From assembly GCA_033239525.1 (NCBI GenBank), contig BSYO01000016.1:8753045-8817044 (forward strand): a DNA stretch of 64,000 nt, given 5' to 3'. The notes beneath the pieces were generated by a model. The model worked only from the letters and a program-made list of their open reading frames with translations, had not been told where the DNA came from and did not search any database. The first letter of the stretch is position 1. Each line of letters begins with the position of its first letter. The position numbers were made by a program, and so were the translations under genes. Source of the DNA: Nepenthes gracilis (taxonomy: Eukaryota; Streptophyta; Magnoliopsida; Caryophyllales; Nepenthaceae). Shown here piece by piece: positions 57,551 to 64,000 of this stretch.

Positions 57551-58108
57551 TGAGGGCCTAGAATGCCCTTCACTTCAAAAAATGCTATCAGTAAACCTCC
57601 TCTTAGAAAACCTACTCTTGTATTAGCTATCATTTGTTTGCTTTTATGATTAATAATGACCATAATTGACCCTAAGTCAGGTGGACGAGAGTCACGACTC
57701 CTCACCTCTTAAAATGACCCATGTAAAAATGTGGTCATGGCATTAGTTAATTTAATTGAATGACCCAAAAAGTAGTCAAATGTCGATAATTATTTAAAGG
57801 CTCGGGGCTTGAGGATAAAAGTCTGATTTCCTTTTGAGAGATCTAATCTAATGCCAAATCATAAAATCCTTAGGGGATCTCTCAACATAAGTGCCATAAT
57901 GCCCTTGCACGGGATAGGCAGCATCAGTCGTACATGGTTAGCAGACTAATGTCTAACATAACCTGGCAACGATGGTGGTACCACCTAGCCAGCAAATGAA
58001 GAACTCTTCAAACGAAGATATAACATAAACAAAAATAGTATTTGCGATAGTGATGAAGGAAATCCAACTGATTTGTTGAATATATATATAATTTAGAAAG
58101 TCAAACTA

Positions 58109-58419
58109 AGTGTAGAAGGAAATCTACCAAATTAACCATTGCCAAATCATGAACAACTTAATTATCCTAAGGTTGAGGACAAGACAAGGGCCTAAATGAC
58201 AGATCCTTTTTCGGTTGCAAAAAATCCCTGACGTTGGAACACTAAAAAGTTTTAGAATTTCTTGGATCAAGATAATCTACCAAATTAACAAGTATAGAAG
58301 GAAATCTACCAAATTAAACATTGCTAAAGCATGAACAACTCAATTATCTTAAGGTTAAGGACAAGACAAAGGCCTAAATGATGATGCTTGCTCAGTCATC
58401 AAAAATCCCTGACATTGGA
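58109..58419. repeat. 182-bp tandem duplication, second unit split by the solo LTR
   Basis: Unit 1 is 58109-58290. Unit 2 starts at 58291 and runs to 58419, then continues after the solo LTR from 61971 to about 62020. Shared words include GAAGGAAATCTACCAAATTA, ATCCCTGAC and TTTAGAATTT.TTGGATCAAG. Unit 1 preserves the target site without the insertion (TTGGA at 58234-58238). Confidence 0.9.
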
Positions 58420-59559
58420 TGTCACGAACTGCTTTCCTTATACTTAATATCTGTGAATAATTTAATATAATGATAAGCCATATTACATGTAAGTCCATAT
58501 AATATATAACGATTATATACAGGATCCATATGATTACCATGTCATGAGTAGCATCCAACACTGTACGAATGAAATACGATATTGAACTTTATTTCAAAGA
58601 TACTTATTAGGTACCCAAAATCATTACCATAAAAACCTGTAGAAAGATAAATAATGATCATAATAATTTGCAGAAGCAAAACTAATGATCATTACCAAAA
58701 TTGTATTCATTTCATCATAAGATGAGTATATAGTATTCTAATATCAAAATTAACCATACATCCATTTTATTACATTAAAATATATCATCACTTAAGCATA
58801 AACAATTCCTAGATTCAATCCTACTCATCATGTATCAACTCATACTCATCATCTAAAGGGTTAGTAAAAATAGTAAGAGAGTGAGCTAAACGTTCAATAA
58901 TGTACATATAATAAAGACATGCACATTTATACTTAAAATAAAATATATTAATCAAAGAAATATAAATTATAAAATATGAATAATCTTCTATTTTCTTTAA
59001 CTTATTCTTTTATTTATCATTTATTTTTAGGGGCTATGCCTAGTAGGTTTTACCAGTTAACGGAACGGTCAATCAAAAGAAGGATTGTGTATATTTTTAC
59101 ACAATTTGAGGTTAGACCATCCTATTCAGCACCCGGAGGTGGGCAGTATACCTATAACTCAATATATGATGCCATAAACGTATGCTGCCAAACGTTTCCC
59201 CACGGTAGGGGGCTATCTTAGAATTTTACTGTAATATTCTAAGGCATGTTAAGGAATATCATCATCTGAAATAATTTCTTACTCCAAGTTCTTAATTTCT
59301 TTTTCAAAACTTTTTATGGAAGCTTTACACTTATTTATAATGTCTTCTTAGTTTTCTCCACTCCAAAAGAAAACAATCATCCTTATTGAGATTTGCAAAG
59401 CTCCACTTAAACTTTTCATAATATCGAACATATGAATTATAAGATGCGATAATGAACTATAAGTCTTAAAAGAAATCAAATGCATTGACCGGTTTAGTAA
59501 TTTTAATTTTAAAATTTTATATATGCTAAAATTTCAGAATTGAGATATGGTACATTCAG

Positions 59560-60770
59560 TCGATTCGGCCGTTGGTTCGATAGTTGGTTTAGGACCAGCT
59601 GAGATTAATTTCTACAGTACAATTTCAGCAAAATTTCTTGATAATTCAGCTACTGATTTAAGATTGCTTTAATAGCCGATTTAAAGGGTTGGCCTATGCT
59701 GAATTTACCACTAAAATTTCAGCGTTAGCAAACCAGTTTTGTGCTAAAATAAGGGCTGGTTCATGATGGTTCAGTAATTGGCTCAACACTAAAATTTCAA
59801 AATCAGCATATATAGCAGCCGATGCAAAGCTAGTTCAGGGTCGGTTCATATTTCATTTCATCGGCTGAAAATTTCAACATCAATGGGAGACCCAGCAAGT
59901 TCAACTACTGATTTGGTGGCTTATTTAGTGACCAGTTCAAAGCTGGTTTAGGGTTGATTTCTCCTACCTAAAACATTAGCATCAGCGATGGGGTTGGGCC
60001 GGTTTTGTTGAAAATTTTATAACCAATTTAAGGCTGGTTCATGTCCGATTTAGGGAGTCTTCCTATAGCTAAAGGACTTTTCATGAGGAAATCAATCAGT
60101 TCATGGCCAGTTCAGGCTGATATTTCAGCCAGTTCGAGTCAAATTTACAGCTTATGATTCAGTATTAATATTTGATGCTCAACTGGTTCAACTTTTAGTT
60201 TGGTGGCCGGTTCATGACCAGTTTAAGGCCAATTTTTACAGATTGATACTTCAACTTCATCTCAATATACTGAGGCTAATATGGTGTCAGTTCAACCAGT
60301 TTAGTGCCCAATTCAGCCTATTTTTATAGGCTGGAATTTTCATCACCAACATAAATGCTGTGGCTGATTCTGTTGCTGAATTGAGACTCAGTTCAGTGGC
60401 CGGTTCAGTGTGTCCTAGGCATCCGGTTCACAAGTCAATAGTTTATTCTTAGTATGTGATATTTTGGCTGGTTCGGCTGCTGATTCAGTTAGTTTAAGGC
60501 CCGGTTTGGTCTATTTTTCCCAAACTGCTAAGTTCAGCATCAACATGGATGTAAGGGCCAGTTTTGTTGTTGATTTAGGACCAGATTCAGTGCCCGTTTC
60601 AAAGTATATTTAGCCACCGGTTCATAGGTTGACAGTTCAGCATCAGTATATGATGCCTTGGCCAGTTTGGCTGCCGGTTCAGCCAATTTAGGAGCCAGTT
60701 CAACTTGATTTCAGCAATTGGTCCAACTAGTGCTGAATACCAGAATCAGCACTTGTTAGGCAAACAGGCT
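59560..60770. repeat. Degenerate GCCGGTTCAG array in the solo LTR
   Basis: CCGGTTCA, GGCTGGTTCA, GCCAGTTCA and TTTCAGC recur dozens of times with irregular spacing of 15 to 45 bases. In style it parallels the GGCCGGTTTC array at 283-1900, and it lies at the same place relative to the TATA box. Confidence 0.85.
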
Positions 60771-61007
60771 GATTTCTTTTCTTGATATGAATTGATACTA
60801 TAATAGTAATAGTATAGTAAGGTAAGAAATTAAAGTATTGGACCAACAATACCTCCAGAAAGTCAAAAAAGAATCAAGCAAATGAAGGAAAGCATAAGGT
60901 ACACTTGCCCAAAATTCACCTGAATCTCTTCCCTTCTTCCTTGTCTTACGGTTCTCCTTCTTTTCTCCCTCTAATTATCCCTTTTGTCCTTCAACTCTCA
61001 CGTATTC

Positions 61008-61020
61008 CTTATATATGTTG
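61008..61020 (-). promoter_or_regulatory. TATA box of the solo LTR
   Basis: Minus strand AACATATATAAGG, with a GA-rich leader immediately downstream (60990-60920). Confidence 0.5.
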
Positions 61021-61109
61021 GAGCTAATTTGCTAAGTCATTTTAAGCATACTCTAAATTTCAGATTAGTGTCCTCAATTTCTGCTGATTCATCCTTGTAA
61101 TTAGTCTAA

Positions 61110-61400
61110 TTTATTGCCATGTGTTGCTGCAGTTTGCAGCTGTATACTGCTGCTGTGTGGTTGCAGAATTTGGTTGAAGCATGCTGCTGCTCTTACTACT
61201 GAAGCTGCTGCCGTGCTGCAGATCTATTCTACTGCTGCCTTTACTAAATTATTATATATATATATACTGCTGCTCGGATGCCCTGCTGAATTATCAAATT
61301 AATATGCTGCTGCCCCTGCTAATATATATAAATATATATATATGCTGTTGGTTCTTTGCTGCTGCTGCCCAGTCCAGTGCTACCCAGATTGCTGCTGATG
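61110..61400. repeat. CTG-rich stretch in the solo LTR
   Basis: CTGCTG and related words recur, broken by TA runs (61250-61265 and 61320-61342). It lies upstream of the TATA box in the LTR's own direction. Confidence 0.75.
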
Positions 61401-62109
61401 ATGTAAGCAACTTGTAAACTGCTTTCTTATGGTTTTTCAGTTGGCTAAGTGTACCGTGCAACTTCTCCCTTGGTTGTCCACCAATTATATATTATAAATC
61501 ACAAATATTGTTGCTGATATTTCAATTTTGTTGTTGCTCCATCCGTGCTACTGAATCCAGCTGCTGTCCCGGTATTTTCTTTATCAACCGAAAGTAATTT
61601 GGTTGCATATTGGTTGAAAATTTAGCAACCGAGCTGACTTCTTGTCTTTCCAAAATTAATTCGGTTGTTAACGAGGTCCATCGATTAAATTTACACTGGA
61701 CCATCGATTTAATTTGCACCGCAGCTGCATCCCGGATTGAATATCTGACTTTTGAGTTTATAAAAAAATAATATAATTAGCATAATTATGAAACTAGATT
61801 CTTATCACAATCTATAGATCGGTGAAAGTCTCCAAGTTTATATATTTTAATTTCAACGATTATTGGTTTTCATGATTTTGGACTCTATTATTTCTCAGTA
61901 ACCTTTGACCTCAATTTTTCTTAATTTAATTAATTATAATTTGCATAATTAGGAGAATTCGAGCCTTACATTGAAACTCTATGAAGCTTTAGAATTTATT
62001 GGATCAAGGCAGCTTAAAGGAAAATCGAGAGCAACCAAGCAAATGATCTGCCAACAACGGAAGATTCCATCCAAGAATCTATCATCCAAAATGGGACCGA
62101 CCTCTTCAG

Positions 62110-63423
62110 GTAGATAGCGCTTCCTTAACTCCCCCGAGTTGGGCACATACACTGGAGGCCAGCAATTAGATTAGTATCGAAAACTAATCCACGTTCAGCT
62201 TCTTGGAGCTTGTTCTCAAAGAAGGAAATTCTATCTGCAGCTATGGCATTCTTGTGCAATAATTTTTGGGATCTTACCAACCATTTGAACAACTCTCTCT
62301 CTAGAAAAATATCCAAATCTCAGAGTTGTTTAGCCTTAACAATAGCAGCTTCAACTTGGACCTCCACCTCCCTGTGCGTTGTAGGATCAATATATGCTCA
62401 GGAAAGATGAGCAATCTTGATGTCACACTTATGCATCCCATCTCTAACTAAGCGTACCAACTCCTGTAATTGCCAGACAAAATAAAATGTTCAGTCAAAT
62501 ATAACGATATCCAAAGGAAAATTTATGTACGAGGAAGTAAAAAAGAAACACCTCGTGAAAAAAAAAAAAAAAAAAACTACTCATGGAGAAAAGGGATCTG
62601 GAGATTAGTTAGACTCAGAAATGGTGGAATCTTCCAGCACAGAAGGGGCAAAGAGCGGCGATGAAAAGGAATTATGAATGCAGGGAGAGAGGAGAAGGCA
62701 TTTGAATCCTCAGGGTGCTCTGATGGCGAGTGATACACCTCAGAGGCCTCCTCAGCCTTTGGAACCTCCAATGAAAAACGACGAGGTCCAAAATCCTCAC
62801 CGAAACCTCATCATTATTGGAAGACAACTCCTCTACTATTTTTTCATTATTGATGGGCTCCATAGCTGAAACGACAAGAGGAGTGGAAGCAGAATTGTTG
62901 AGTGGCGAACTAACAAAAATTGAGATCCCGTATTTAGCAAAAAATATAGCAACAATCAGTTCTCCCACATTCAAGCAATGAATAATAGGGTCACTTATTC
63001 CCAAAGAAGCGAGTGGAGAAGTCTCACCACCCAGAACAAATGTGGGCCCTCCTCAAAATTTGGGTGGCCTGGTGAAGAAAGAATTGGGTCTAGCCTCTAA
63101 GATGACTCACTAGCTTCTAATGTGATCATTTCATTACAAGCCTCATCAGTCATCCTTTTAAAATTAGCAGAAGATGACAAAAAGCATGGGCCAAGAACCG
63201 AGTAACCTGCCTCCTCGGTCACTACTCCTAGAAAACCCTCAATAAAAAGCTCCGTAGCTTTTCTTTTGGGTTTATGAAAAGGCCTTCTAGTTAACGGCAG
63301 CGGCCTCTTCTGCCATACTAACCTCCTAGTTAACGTCAACAAGCATATCTGGGTCAGAAAATTACTCGTCTTTTGAAGTACAATGGCATCTTCTTCTATC
63401 AACTTGATCAATGGTTTGGCCAT
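62110..63423 (-). pseudogene. Antisense ORF remnant of Tat copy B
   Basis: Three minus-strand open pieces in different frames: 63423-63097 (MAKPLIKLIEEDAIVL, later KPKRKATELF), 63004-62672 (ELIVAIFFAKYGISIFVSSP) and 62316-62125 (charged, coiled-coil-like, ENKLQEAERGL). The middle piece resembles 29470-29380 of copy A (ILTVAASIIIEYRIPIIF). The order, a basic patch then a coiled coil, mirrors the intact protein encoded at 46199-48232. The Transposase_28-like start is missing and would have lain to the right, where other sequence now begins near 63430. Confidence 0.5.
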
Positions 63424-63429
63424 AAAAGT

Positions 63430-64000
63430 TTTATTTTCCAGAACTTTACTAGTGAAAAAACACTTTTTGTACTTACGTGAACAATCAAGTTTCGATCCCG
63501 TGCAATAATAGTGGAAATAGTAAAAATTAAATATTCAATACATGTAAAGAATATTTATGTCTAGATGCTAACGAGATAAAAGGCATGCACAATAAATATA
63601 ACGATGAACAATAATGAAAAAGACACGATTTTTGGTGACGAAGAAAAAACTCGATACCCATGGTAATCGAGAAAAGCCCTCCGGGCTTGAACGGCCAGGG
63701 AAGAACTGCACTATGAAAATCAACTTACAGACCGGGTGGTAACAACGCGCTAACCTAGCCGACTTACTCCCGTCTTGTGATCCCTACCAAGGAACTCCTT
63801 GGATTTACCCGCGACAACGGAACCGGACACCTTCCGGTCTTCACGTCAACCTCCCCTCTCGTGCCACTTGAATTGTCAATCACGATCGGATCTCCTTCTT
63901 CAATGTACCGACGTCTCCAACAAATGTAGAAGGATGGAAGAGTTTAAACGGTAAAGAGGAATGAAGAGAAAAATCGTTAGAACATGAGGCACAACGATGT
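63430..64000. other. Unassigned sequence at the right edge
   Basis: Of higher GC content from 63640. It resembles plant retrotransposon LTR or leader sequence in style, but no second copy is in the window, so nothing firmer can be said. Confidence 0.3.

Larger units (their letters stand above)
58420..61970 (-). mobile_element. Solo LTR, chromovirus type, 3.55 kb
   Basis: Begins TGTCACGAAC and ends GAGCCTTACA. The target duplication is TTGGA (58415-58419) versus TTGAA (61971-61975). Removing it restores the alignment of the split 182-bp unit with its neighbour, so both edges are fixed independently. On the minus strand: CTG-rich upstream part, TATA box near 61008-61020, purine-rich leader, then a long array of GGTTCA-type repeats. 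No coding is seen inside. Confidence 0.9.
54180..63423 (+). mobile_element. Second old Tat-type element (copy B), partial
   Basis: It is related to copy A in gag, RT and antisense ORF. In order: gag (54260-54960), end of RT, RNase H and integrase (55080-57550), a tandemly duplicated 3' untranslated region, and a minus-strand antisense ORF (62110-63423). Gag joins directly to the end of RT, so protease and most of RT are deleted. A 3.55-kb solo LTR lies inside. No LTR of its own is identified; the right one may be beyond the window. Confidence 0.7.

Noticed and set aside
63480..64000. Right edge as a copia LTR
   Set aside because: The style is similar to a retrotransposon leader, but there is no partner repeat, primer site or TG...CA boundary in the window.

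Overview
The window looks like flowering-plant nuclear DNA. The evidence is LTR retrotransposons of plant-specific lineages (Tat-type Gypsy with an antisense ORF, long-LTR chromoviruses, Ty1/copia with tRNA-iMet primer sites), a plant DUF7086 gene and an intron-containing RABG3/Rab7-type gene copy. The species cannot be told. Most of the 64 kb is nested, decayed transposable-element DNA. The only host gene that reads intact is the DUF7086 gene at 33010-34008 (minus).

Layout. 1-2656: tandem repeats and a promoter-like segment, probably part of a long chromovirus LTR. 2755-4090: broken chromovirus pol. 4303-11107: non-autonomous Tat-type element (1-kb LTRs, TSD AGTTT) with a damaged antisense ORF. 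12375-16233: a Mutator-like MITE (10-bp TSD) split near its right end by a 3.5-kb gag/protease-only copia element. About 16713-32637: an old Tat element on the plus strand whose LTR, protease and RT regions were hit by two solo LTRs (17237-19841, 22192-24263) and a truncated chromovirus (25495-29069). 33010-34008: DUF7086 gene. 34370-38345: decayed copia with a 648-bp tandem duplication. 38711-43972: copia element with both LTRs and TSD AAAAC but no protease active site. 44073-52658: Rab7 pseudogene on the minus strand, one intron of which holds a 6-kb Tat-type element (44866-50856, TSD ATTCC). 53261-53934: LTR-like segment. About 54180 to at least 63423: a second old Tat element, with a 3.55-kb solo LTR at 58420-61970 whose unoccupied target survives next door in a tandem duplicate.

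How the parts relate. Four Tat-lineage elements carry, or show remains of, the same antisense reading frame (Transposase_28-like start, charged middle, coiled-coil end). In the 44866-50856 element it reads as an uninterrupted two-exon gene of about 650 codons with its own TATA box, although pol and most of gag are gone. The long chromovirus LTRs in the window all point to the minus strand and share one layout: a TATA box, then a purine-rich leader, in three cases followed by tandem repeats. Domain and family names rest on motif recognition by eye; no database search was run.
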